A stretch of 12,513 nucleotides of DNA, taken from NCBI GenBank assembly GCA_031272375.1, contig JAISTY010000048.1, forward strand, positions 1 through 12,513, written 5' to 3'. Below the pieces are notes generated by a model, which did no database searches, was not told the origin of the DNA, and saw only the letters and a program-made list of their open reading frames with translations. The DNA comes from Opitutaceae bacterium. GTDB lineage: Bacteria; Verrucomicrobiota; Verrucomicrobiia; Opitutales; Opitutaceae. Both the position numbers and the translations under genes were made by a program. This document shows, piece after piece, positions 1 to 7,061 of the stretch; position 1 is the first letter of the stretch, and every line of letters begins with the position of its first letter.

Positions 1-57
1 AATTGGATCGGGGTGCTATTGTCAGAATTTATCAGAAACAATCAGCAAAGGAACCCT

Positions 58-1371
58 ATGTTCAAGGAAGACAAAACTCACGAATTCAAAAGCGAATACA
101 CCGACGGAATCAAGAAGGCCGTCGTCGCGTTCGCCAACACCGATGGCGGCGAAATTCTCATCGGCATCGGCGACGACGGGACGGTGCTTGGCGTGCCGTC
201 GCCCGATGCCGCTCTGCTGCAAGTCGCCAATGCGATTCGCGACGCGATTCGTCCCGATGTGACGATGTTCACGGTTTGCGAAGTGCGGCAGATTGAGGGG
301 AAGCCGGTCGTCGCTGTCGTCGTTCAGCGCGGCACGGCGCGTCCCTACTATCTTTCCGGGAAAGGAATCCGCCCCGAGGGCGTTTTTGTGCGGCATGGTT
401 CGGCAAGCGTTCCGGCAACGGAGGCGGCGATAGTTGCGATGTTGCGCGAAACGGCCGGGGAAAGTTATGAGATGGGGCGAAGCCGTTTGCAGAAACTTGA
501 TTTCGCTTATGCGTCCGAATACTTCGCGCGCAAGGGCGTGGCGTTTGGCGATACCCAACGGAAGACCCTTGGTTTGTTCGGCGAGGACGGAATGTTCACC
601 AATGTGGCGCTGTTGCTGTCGGAGCAATGTCCGCATTCCATGAAGGTTGGAGTGTTTGGCGGTTCGGACAAGGCGACATTTCTCGACCGTCGTGAATTTT
701 CGGGTTCGATACTCCGGCAATTGGAGGAGGTTTTCACGTTTGTTGACCTGCACAATCCGATTTGCTCCGGCTATGAGGGACTTGAACGGAAGGACGAGCG
801 GGGCTATCCAATTGGCGCCATCCGGGAGGCGTTGCTCAATGCGGTGGTTCATCGCGATTACGGGCTTTCCGCGAGCGCGCTTGTCAGCATTTTCCCCGAT
901 AGAATGGAGGTGGTAAGCGTGGGCGGGTTGGTAAAGGGAGTTTCACTCTCCGACATACTGCTTGGCGTTTCCGCGCTTCGCAACCCGCGCCTTGCTAACA
1001 TTTTCTATCGTCTGCAACTCATTGAGGCATACGGCACCGGCATCGCGAAAATAATGGGGAGTTACGCCTCGTCCGCAATCCAGCCGGAAATCACGGTGTC
1101 GGAGAACGCCTTCAAGGTGGTTTTGCCAAACCTCGGCGCGGTCAGGCCAGGGAAAGTGACGGTTCAGGTTCCGCCAACCCATGCGGATGTTCGGGAGGGA
1201 AAAGTTTTGTCGCTTTTGCGCGAGCGGGGACGCATCACCCGCCGGGATGTTCAAGAGGTGGCCGGCATATCGCAATCGGCGGCGATTTTATTGCTGCGAA
1301 TTATGTTAACCAAGGGCACCATTTGCAAAACAGGGCAAGGCAAGTCCTCCACATACACACTTCCGTTATGA
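58..1371 (+). CDS. AlbA_2/Schlafen-like ATP-binding protein with C-terminal winged helix
   Basis: Probable ATP- and DNA-binding regulatory protein of 437 residues. The N-terminal AlbA_2 (Schlafen-type) domain covers about residues 5-125 and shows the hallmark HEFKSE start and FANTDGGEILIGI (25-37). A middle region with REALLNAVVHRDY (256-268) and NPRLANIFYRLQLIEAYGTGI (309-329) matches the HATPase_c_4-type domain that follows AlbA_2 in this family. Residues about 378-437 look like a winged helix (RGRITRRDVQEVAGIS). I chose ATG 58 because AAAGGA lies just upstream and the AlbA_2 domain begins there. The frame is open to base 1, and a GTG at 13 would add 15 residues, so the true start could be further upstream. 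Its stop overlaps the next start as ATGA, so it is probably translationally coupled to the Type III Res. Family members are often annotated as putative transcriptional regulators; a role in controlling or assisting the restriction system is inference. Confidence 0.85.
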   Translation: MFKEDKTHEFKSEYTDGIKKAVVAFANTDGGEILIGIGDDGTVLGVPSPDAALLQVANAIRDAIRPDVTMFTVCEVRQIEGKPVVAVVVQRGTARPYYLSGKGIRPEGVFVRHGSASVPATEAAIVAMLRETAGESYEMGRSRLQKLDFAYASEYFARKGVAFGDTQRKTLGLFGEDGMFTNVALLLSEQCPHSMKVGVFGGSDKATFLDRREFSGSILRQLEEVFTFVDLHNPICSGYEGLERKDERGYPIGAIREALLNAVVHRDYGLSASALVSIFPDRMEVVSVGGLVKGVSLSDILLGVSALRNPRLANIFYRLQLIEAYGTGIAKIMGSYASSAIQPEITVSENAFKVVLPNLGAVRPGKVTVQVPPTHADVREGKVLSLLRERGRITRRDVQEVAGISQSAAILLLRIMLTKGTICKTGQGKSSTYTLPL

Positions 1372-4300
1372 AACTCAAATTCAAGCATCAAGCATTTCAG
1401 GAGGAGGCGGTGAACGCGCTTTGCGACTGCTTCGAGGGACAGCCGTTCGCGTCCGCCAAATACCTGATTGACAGCGGGAAGGACGCCATCAACCTCGAAT
1501 ACACCGGTTTCAGGAACGCGGGGATCGCCCTCCGCGAGGACGCGCTTCTGCGGAATCTGAAAACGGTGCAGGTGCGTCACCAACTGCCGTTCGCGCGGGA
1601 GTTGGAATTGTTGAACGGCAAGCCCGCCTACACGGTGGAGATGGAGACCGGCACCGGCAAGACCTACGTTTATATCAAGACGATGTATGAACTGGCCAAA
1701 CGCTATGGTTGGACGAAGTTTATTATTGTGGTTCCGTCCATTGCCATTCGCGAGGGTGTGCTGAAAACATTCCAAATCACCGACGAGCATTTCGCCGGCG
1801 ACTACGGCAGACGGGCGCGTTTCTTTGTCTATAATTCGTCGCGGTTAAACGAACTGGAACAATTTGCCTCCGACAGCGGGATTAACGCGATGATTATCAA
1901 CACGCAGGCGTTCAACGCCCGCGGGGCGGACGCGCGGCGCATTGATATGAAATTGGATTCATTCCAGAGCCGCAAACCGATTGATGTGGTGGCAGCGGTG
2001 AATCCGATTGTGATTATTGACGAACCGCAAAGCGTTTTGGGAACAGACAGGAATGGCAACGCCACGCGCGAGAGTGTCAAAAAATTCAACCCGCTGTTTT
2101 ACATCACCTATTCCGCCACGCACCGCGAGAATTTCAACAGGGTGTATCGCTTGGACGCGGTGGACGCCTATCAGAAACAGTTGGTGAAGAAAATAATCGT
2201 CAAGGGAATAACGATTAAGGGCAGCACCGGCACGAGCGGTTATTTGTATCTGCAAAGAATCAACATGGCGGTGGGCGCGGCGCCGACGGCGACGGTGGAG
2301 TTTGAATGCAATTCCAAGACCTCGCCGACTGTGAGGCGAGTGGTGAAAACCCTGTCGCAGGGCGACAATATTTACCCCTTGTCCGGCGGGTTGGAGGTAT
2401 ATAAAAACGGCTGGATAATTTCCGGAATCAACGGCGCCGCCAACGAAATCGAATTGGTGAACGGCATGAAACTCTCGGTCGGCGAATGTGTTGGCGAATC
2501 GAACGCCGACGACCTTCGGCGCATTCAAATCCGTGAAACGATTGCTTCGCACTTGGAAAAGGAACGCGCTCTGTTTCGCAAAAACATAAAAGTGCTTTCG
2601 TTGTTTTTCATTGATGAGGTTGAAAAATACCGGACGAGCAACCGCGATGACGCCGAGAAATCGTTTTATGCGGAGACATTTGAAAATGAATACAAGTTGA
2701 CGGTTGAAAACCTGCTGGCGGAACTGCCGTTTGGAGAAGAAAAGGAATACCGCGCGTTTTTGGAACAATACAACGCCACGCCAAGCAAGGTTCACGCGGG
2801 TTATTTTTCCGGTGACCCGAAAACGGGGAAATTCAAAAACAGCGAGGTGAAACGCGGGGAGAGTGATAGCGATGACAAGTCGGCTTACGACTTGATTATG
2901 CGCGACAAGGAGCGGTTGTTGAGTTTCGACGAACCGGTGCGATTTATCTTCTCGCATTCGGCGTTGAAGGAGGGCTGGGACAATCCGAATGTTTTCCAGA
3001 TTTGCACGTTGCGTGACACGACAAGCGAGATTCGCAAGCGGCAGAGCATCGGGCGCGGGCTGCGCCTTTCGGTCAATGACGACGGCGAACGACAGGATGC
3101 TGAAGTGTTGCAAGACGCAGTGCAGGAAGTAAACGCGCTGACGGTCATCGCCAACGAAAGTTATGAAACATTCGCCGCCGGCTTGCAGAGCGAATATGAT
3201 GAGGTTTTGAAAAACCGGCCGAAAGAAATCACAATTGCTTTGTTCAAAGGACGAACATTAGTTGATGTGGCTGGGAAAACGAAAGAGATTGATGATGAAA
3301 CTGCCAGCGACATCTATCAAGCGTTGAAAACGTCAAGAATTATCGAAAACAAGCAACTGACAGGCGAATACTTGGCACTCAAACCCGAAGAACGCAAAGC
3401 GAAGGTGGAAATGGCACTTCCACCGGAACTGAAGCCGTTCGTAGAAAACATTATCCGCATAACGGATTTGGTTTATAGTGGCAAGGATTTGAAACCAGTG
3501 GATGCTCGGAAACGCGCCACTTTGCAGTTGGACAAAAAGAAATTCGCGAGCAAGGAATTCAAGGAACTTTGGAAACGAATCAACGCGAAAAGCTTTTACA
3601 CGGTTCGGTTTGACGAGGGCGAATTCGTTAAAAAAGCGGTGGCGGCACTCGACAAAAATCTGGTTGTCTCGCAGTTGTCGGTGCAAATCACATCAGGGAC
3701 GATGCAAGCGAACGGTGGAAGTGTCGGCTTTGACACAAAAAATTCGCGGACGGAAAACCTGAATGCGGTTTCCAGCGGCGTCAAATACGACCTTATTGGC
3801 GACTTGACCGACAAGACGGGTTTGACGCGCAAATGTGTTGGAGAAATTTTGCGCGGCGTGACGGGTGGCACTTTCGGGAAATTCAAACAAAACCCGGAGG
3901 AGTTTGTTGTCCGTGCTGCCCGCCTGATTGATGACCAGAAGGCGAGCACCATCATCGAGCATATCACCTACAACAAGTTGAGTGACACGTGGAACGAGGA
4001 GGCGGTTTTCTCGGAGGCGCAAATTTCAGGGGAATACGGCGTCAATGTTTTTGACAGAACCGGCGCCGGCGGGACGCATTTGCCGCTGCAAAAGCATTTG
4101 TTCGACAAGTTGCGCTATGATTCCGCCGGCGAGAGGAAACTCGCGGAAAAGTTGGATGCGGCGGAGGAGGTTGAACTTTACATCAAATTGCCGGGCGGCT
4201 TTTATATTCACACGCCGCTCGGAAAATACAATCCCGACTGGGCCATCTCGCTGAAGGAGAACGGTGTGAGGCATATTTACTTCGTCGCGGAAAGCAAGTT

Positions 4301-4448
4301 TTACGACAGTTTGGAACATGAATTGCGTAATGGTGAGAAAGCCAAGATTGAGTGCGCGAGGAAACATTTCGCCGCGATTTCAAACACGGAAGTCCGCTAT
4401 GATGTCGTGGACAGTTTTGAAACCCTGCTCAACAAAATTAGGAGTTAA
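1368..4448 (+). CDS. res: Type III restriction-modification system, restriction subunit Res
   Basis: ATP-dependent endonuclease subunit of 1026 residues that, with a Mod methyltransferase, would cleave unmodified foreign DNA after ATP-driven movement. Superfamily 2 helicase motifs are intact: Walker A METGTGKT (92-99), DEPQ box (218-221), SAT (249-251), EGWDNPNV (535-542) and the arginine-finger motif RQSIGRGLRL (558-567). The C-terminal PD-(D/E)xK nuclease is visible as YNPDWA (D957) followed by FVAESK (E975, K977). Length is close to known Res proteins (about 970-1000). I chose ATG 1368, which overlaps the preceding stop, over a TTG at 1323 that would lie inside the upstream gene. No Shine-Dalgarno sequence is seen, which fits coupled translation. 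No frameshift or missing catalytic residue was found, so the protein should be active if a Mod partner exists. No mod gene is in the window; it would be expected upstream. Confidence 0.95.
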   Translation: MKLKFKHQAFQEEAVNALCDCFEGQPFASAKYLIDSGKDAINLEYTGFRNAGIALREDALLRNLKTVQVRHQLPFARELELLNGKPAYTVEMETGTGKTYVYIKTMYELAKRYGWTKFIIVVPSIAIREGVLKTFQITDEHFAGDYGRRARFFVYNSSRLNELEQFASDSGINAMIINTQAFNARGADARRIDMKLDSFQSRKPIDVVAAVNPIVIIDEPQSVLGTDRNGNATRESVKKFNPLFYITYSATHRENFNRVYRLDAVDAYQKQLVKKIIVKGITIKGSTGTSGYLYLQRINMAVGAAPTATVEFECNSKTSPTVRRVVKTLSQGDNIYPLSGGLEVYKNGWIISGINGAANEIELVNGMKLSVGECVGESNADDLRRIQIRETIASHLEKERALFRKNIKVLSLFFIDEVEKYRTSNRDDAEKSFYAETFENEYKLTVENLLAELPFGEEKEYRAFLEQYNATPSKVHAGYFSGDPKTGKFKNSEVKRGESDSDDKSAYDLIMRDKERLLSFDEPVRFIFSHSALKEGWDNPNVFQICTLRDTTSEIRKRQSIGRGLRLSVNDDGERQDAEVLQDAVQEVNALTVIANESYETFAAGLQSEYDEVLKNRPKEITIALFKGRTLVDVAGKTKEIDDETASDIYQALKTSRIIENKQLTGEYLALKPEERKAKVEMALPPELKPFVENIIRITDLVYSGKDLKPVDARKRATLQLDKKKFASKEFKELWKRINAKSFYTVRFDEGEFVKKAVAALDKNLVVSQLSVQITSGTMQANGGSVGFDTKNSRTENLNAVSSGVKYDLIGDLTDKTGLTRKCVGEILRGVTGGTFGKFKQNPEEFVVRAARLIDDQKASTIIEHITYNKLSDTWNEEAVFSEAQISGEYGVNVFDRTGAGGTHLPLQKHLFDKLRYDSAGERKLAEKLDAAEEVELYIKLPGGFYIHTPLGKYNPDWAISLKENGVRHIYFVAESKFYDSLEHELRNGEKAKIECARKHFAAISNTEVRYDVVDSFETLLNKIRS

Positions 4449-4457
4449 TCATTAACT
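4443..4457. repeat. 15-base palindrome across the res stop codon
   Basis: AGTTAATCATTAACT is a perfect palindrome with 7-base arms and one central base. It contains the TAA stop of res (4446-4448). It could be an operator-like site or chance. It is too A+T-rich and has too short a loop to be a convincing terminator. Confidence 0.35.
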
Positions 4458-4681
4458 AACATTCTTCATCGAGCGACAATGGACAAACCTCTCGCACAAT
4501 CATCAAAGACCAGTGCCACCAAATCGACCCCGAATTCAAATCCGAAATGCCGGAAATCGGATTGCGATAGCAAAGCCATTCCCGGCCGAATAACAACCCG
4601 CGCGCTCCAAGCCAAACATGGGAGATGCGGCTTTCACGGATAAATCATTTGCAGACAGATTTTCGGGGGGCGTGGAAGTTT
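4449..4681. other. convergent intergenic gap with weak hairpin and fragmentary frame
   Basis: This 233-base gap lies between the convergent res and the DUF6398 gene. A 7-base stem with an 11-base loop (AATCCGA at 4539-4545, TCGGATT at 4557-4563) might end transcription, but no T-run follows it on either strand, so the terminator call is weak. One + strand frame (4460-4570) reads protein-like (TIIKDQCHQIDPEFKSEM) but has no start codon and ends in TAG, so it may be a gene remnant. A small ATG frame from 4479 has no protein-like character. I see no convincing gene here. Confidence 0.3.
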
Positions 4682-5104
4682 TTATGGAGCCAGCATATCA
4701 AGTGGGGAGAGGTCGAGCGCGTTGGTGACGAAGGCGGCTTTGGCGCTGGCGGTGCTTTGGGCGACGTTAAACCATGCGGCGATTTCCGGCGCGGATATCG
4801 CGTTTGGCAATGTCTTGTCGAACAGGAAATTATTGCGCGCGATGGCATGGGCGATGCCGCAGGCCCAGATCCGCGTCGCGCCCCTTGCAAGCGGCGACGG
4901 GCGTTTGCGGCAGAGTTTTGCAAGCGCGCCCAGCGAACTCTCCTTGAGTTCCTTGTTTTGTTTCTCATCCCAGAAACGGGAGAGAAGGGCGGAGATTTCA
5001 TTATATTGAACCGCCATCGCCTTCGGGACATTCAGGCTGACCGGTTTTTCGACGGGCGCGGCGGGGGGGCAGTGTTTTGACAATGCCGGATTGTCTTTTG
5101 GCAT
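4682..5104 (-). CDS. DUF6398 domain protein, probably the 3' part of a frameshifted gene
   Basis: The frame gives a 140-residue protein if started at ATG 5104. The segment beginning EKPVSLNVPKAMAVQYNEI and continuing through LAKLCRKRPSPLARG, WACGIAHAIA and NNFLFDKTLPN to APEIAAWFNVAQSTASAKA resembles DUF6398. The last part looks like a helix-turn-helix (AAWFNVAQSTASAKA). Function is unknown; DNA binding is inference. The first 14 residues of this frame (MPKDNPALSKHC...) overlap the upstream ORF and do not look like a natural start. Removing one base from the seven-G run at 5063-5069 joins it to the upstream frame as one 313-residue protein with the linker KTLPPAAPVEK. I therefore see it as the C-terminal half of a single gene that is mutated, wrongly sequenced or slippage-controlled, and less likely as a separate overlapping gene. 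Confidence 0.7.
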   Translation of the reverse strand: MPKDNPALSKHCPPAAPVEKPVSLNVPKAMAVQYNEISALLSRFWDEKQNKELKESSLGALAKLCRKRPSPLARGATRIWACGIAHAIARNNFLFDKTLPNAISAPEIAAWFNVAQSTASAKAAFVTNALDLSPLDMLAP

Positions 5105-5624
5105 TATTATACAATTCATGGAAAATCGCGCGATATCCCGGCCCGAATGAAATGTCCGGGGTCGTGGCCACGCCGTCCCAAACGATCCGTCCCTTGAACG
5201 GGAGCAGGGTTGTGGTGGCCAGAAGAGGCGTCGGGTAGCGGAGGACATCCGCCAATGGTTCCATCAGACCATGAACGCAATAAAACGCCGGTTTCCCCTC
5301 GAATGGCATGAGAACGGAATGATTGGTGAGGTGCTTATATACAATAAATCTCCCGTGAATGTGGTGCTTGCGCCAGGAGACGATGATGGCGCGCTCCTCG
5401 TTGGTGAATTCGTCGTTGTCATATTTGGCGAGGAAGTCGTCGGCCCATCCCGGATTGTTCCAAAGGGCGTTGCGCACTTTTGCCAGGTCCTTGAAGGGGA
5501 CGTTGACCTTCCCGAGGGCGAGCTTGCCAAATTGCGGAATGATATTGTGCGTTTCGTTCACGTATTCGAGCAACGCGAACCACAGTTTGAAAAAGAGTGT
5601 TTTCTCGTTTTGATCAAGGAGCAC
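5001..5624 (-). CDS. conserved hypothetical protein, N-terminal part of the frameshifted DUF6398 gene
   Basis: This 207-residue frame starts at GTG 5624; an in-frame TAA lies nine codons upstream, so the start cannot move far. The protein has a soluble, mixed alpha/beta look, without signal peptide or membrane segments. Notable stretches are KTLFFKLWFALLEYVNE (8-24), FTNEERAIIVSWRKHHIHGRF (73-93) and TTTLLPFKGRIVWDGV (137-152), followed by ISFGPGYRAIFHELYNNAKR (158-177). I recognise the general pattern from unnamed proteins in other bacteria but can give no function. Residues up to about P187 are natural. The last 20 (RRARRKTGQ...) are out of frame and stop at 5001, because the natural continuation is the DUF6398 domain in the other frame. 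It is the most downstream member of the minus-strand series, separated from the moeB-like gene by about 105 bases. Confidence 0.7.
   Translation of the reverse strand: MLLDQNEKTLFFKLWFALLEYVNETHNIIPQFGKLALGKVNVPFKDLAKVRNALWNNPGWADDFLAKYDNDEFTNEERAIIVSWRKHHIHGRFIVYKHLTNHSVLMPFEGKPAFYCVHGLMEPLADVLRYPTPLLATTTLLPFKGRIVWDGVATTPDISFGPGYRAIFHELYNNAKRQSGIVKTLPPRRARRKTGQPECPEGDGGSI
5063..5069. repeat. seven-G homopolymer at the frame break
   Basis: The run of seven G (seven C on the coding strand) sits exactly where the reading frame must change to join the two halves of the minus-strand gene. Six bases would restore a single 313-residue protein. Such runs are prone to sequencing error and to slipped-strand mutation. 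Confidence 0.75.
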
Positions 5625-5694
5625 GGCGGGATTTGTTCCGGGTTTTTATCGGTTCGATGGCGGCGGGGAGGTTTTGCGTCCCGCGGGGATAATC

Positions 5695-5752
5695 AGGGCG
5701 GGGCGGGGCGGAATGTTAATATTGTCGAGTCATGAGGGCGGGGCGGGGCGGA
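5695..5752. repeat. GC-rich direct repeat, two 18-base copies
   Basis: An identical 18-base unit built from GGGCG/GGGCG tandems (AGGGCGGGGCGGGGCGGA) is present at 5695-5712 and 5735-5752, 40 bases apart. The second copy forms the last codons of the moeB-like gene (RPAPPS). The first lies just beyond its stop codon. Confidence 0.8.
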
Positions 5753-6974
5753 GGCTTTTGATATTTCGGAAGCCGTGGAGGGATCGGAGGATGGGGAGGG
5801 CTTTCAGGCTGCGGACGCCTTTGGCGCAATGAACCACGGTGGGGGCGGTTTTATCGAATTGGGCAAGAATGCGTTCGGCGTCCGGTGTGGTTAATTGGTT
5901 GAGAGGGATGTGGATGGAGTCTTGGAAGAGAGGGCCGTCGCGGAGGCGTTCCCAATTTTCGCGGACATCAATGAATTGCGGCGGCTTGTCGAGGCGGTGG
6001 AGTTCGCCGGGGGTGATTTCGTCGGTGGGGTTTGGCGTTGGGTTTAAGGGACAGGTTATTTGCGGAGGGTCGGGAGGGAGTTCGCGGATGTTTTGGTTGG
6101 CGGGGTCGGCGGGGAAGGTGAGGACGCGCGAAGTCATTGTCAGGACGTTGATGAGTAATAACTTGCCTGAAAGCGGCTCGCCGATGCCGGTGAGGACTTT
6201 GATGGCTTCGGCGGCTTGCAGGGCGCCGATGATGCCGGGGAGCACGCCGAGGACGCCGGCTTCGGCGCAGGAGGGGGCGTCTTCGGGCGGCGGCGGTTCG
6301 GGGAAGAGGCAACGGTAGGTCGGCGGCGGGGATGAGGCGGCAGGTTGTTCCGCGGCAGGTTGTCGGGTGGGCGGAGCGACGGGGCACTCCGTCGAAAACG
6401 GCGACAAGTTGCCGCACTCCAAAGGCGGGGTGACGGCAACTTGTTCGGCGGCAGGTTGTTTCGGGGCGGGACGGTGATTGAAGACGCTGATTTGGCCGGT
6501 GAAGCCTTGGATGGCGCCATAGACGAAGGGGCGGCGGGCGATGACGCAGGCATCGTTGACGAGATAGCGGGTGGCGAAGTTGTCGGAGCCGTCGAGGACG
6601 AGGTCGTGCGCGGCGACGAGTGCGAGGGCGTTGTCGCGGTTGAGGCGTTCGGCGCGGGGTTCGATGGAGATGTGGGGGTTGAGGGCGCGAAGGCGTCGGG
6701 CGGCGACGAGGGCCTTGGGTTGTCCGGCGTCGGCGGTGGTGAAGAGGATTTGGCGTTGGAGGTTGGAGACTTCAACGGCGTCAGGGTCCATGAGGGTGAT
6801 GTGTCCGACGCCGGCGGCGGCGAGGTGGAGGAGGGCGGGGGAGCCGAGTCCGCCCGCGCCGATGACGAGGACGCGGGCGCGTTTGAGGGCAACTTGTCCG
6901 GCGAGTCCGAAGCCGGGCATGACAAGCTGCCGCGCGTAGCGGGTGAGTTCGTCGGGTGTGAGAGCAGTTTCCAT
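5730..6974 (-). CDS. ThiF/MoeB/MoeZ-type adenylyltransferase-rhodanese fusion with repeat insertion
   Basis: Predicted cytosolic E1-like enzyme of 414 residues that would adenylate the C-terminal glycine of a small sulfur carrier (MoaD, ThiS or CysO type) for sulfur transfer. It shows RYARQ (12-16), the nucleotide loop GAGGLG (39-44), DPD (63-65), SNLQRQ (70-75), K87, DGSDN (128-132) and the conserved cysteine in PSCAEAGVLGVLPG (C236). A rhodanese domain follows from about 316, with active loop CAKGVR (C383-R388). ATG 6974 was preferred over a TTG five codons earlier. Oddities: about 49 residues (170-218) with QPAAEQ repeats split the usual junction between ISVFN and CYRCLFP. The first zinc cysteine is threonine (T219-Y-R-C222). 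The second CxxC is reduced to a lone C308. The rhodanese end (usual LxGGIxAW) is replaced by RPAPPS. The exact carrier protein cannot be told, so no symbol is given. It may still be active, but this is uncertain. Confidence 0.88.
   Translation of the reverse strand: METALTPDELTRYARQLVMPGFGLAGQVALKRARVLVIGAGGLGSPALLHLAAAGVGHITLMDPDAVEVSNLQRQILFTTADAGQPKALVAARRLRALNPHISIEPRAERLNRDNALALVAAHDLVLDGSDNFATRYLVNDACVIARRPFVYGAIQGFTGQISVFNHRPAPKQPAAEQVAVTPPLECGNLSPFSTECPVAPPTRQPAAEQPAASSPPPTYRCLFPEPPPPEDAPSCAEAGVLGVLPGIIGALQAAEAIKVLTGIGEPLSGKLLLINVLTMTSRVLTFPADPANQNIRELPPDPPQITCPLNPTPNPTDEITPGELHRLDKPPQFIDVRENWERLRDGPLFQDSIHIPLNQLTTPDAERILAQFDKTAPTVVHCAKGVRSLKALPILRSLHGFRNIKSLRPAPPS
6321..6467. repeat. 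in-frame repeat insertion in the moeB-like gene, with inverted and 15-base repeats
   Basis: The segment encodes the extra residues about 170-218 of the moeB-like protein. It contains GCGGCAGGTTGT three times (6337-6348, 6352-6363, 6448-6459); the first two are in 15-base tandem register, each giving PAAEQ-type residues. Between them lie an 11-base perfect inverted repeat (ACAAGTTGCCG at 6404-6414, complement at 6434-6444) and a 6-base stem (CGACGG 6377-6382, CCGTCG 6389-6394). On the - strand it reads ECGNLSPFSTEC in one frame and LWSAATCRRF in another, peptides I associate with dispersed repeats in verrucomicrobial genomes; this recollection is not proof. Confidence 0.7.
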
Positions 6975-7061
6975 TGATTGAACGGCCAAGGCGCGGTGGA
7001 AAAATCGGAAGGGCGTTTCGCGGCTGGCGGCGGGGTGTTTCGCGTTCCGGTTGGGGCGGCG

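Noticed and set aside
22..852. - strand frame opposite the AlbA_2 gene
   Set aside because: Composition is not protein-like (many His/Arg), and the + strand has a clear AlbA_2 domain.
1323..1367. Upstream TTG start for res
   Set aside because: It lies within the AlbA_2 gene and adds 15 unconserved residues; ATG 1368 overlapping the stop codon is the standard coupled start.
1959..3113. - strand frame opposite res
   Set aside because: Antisense of the Res helicase region; no family features.
4539..4563. Rho-independent terminator between the convergent genes
   Set aside because: The stem is only 7 bases with an 11-base loop and no T-run on either side, so it is mentioned only as a weak hairpin.
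6310..6470. CRISPR or insertion-sequence interpretation of the repeat in the moeB-like gene
   Set aside because: Repeat units are only about 12-15 bases, without regular spacers, terminal inverted repeats of a transposon, or a transposase.
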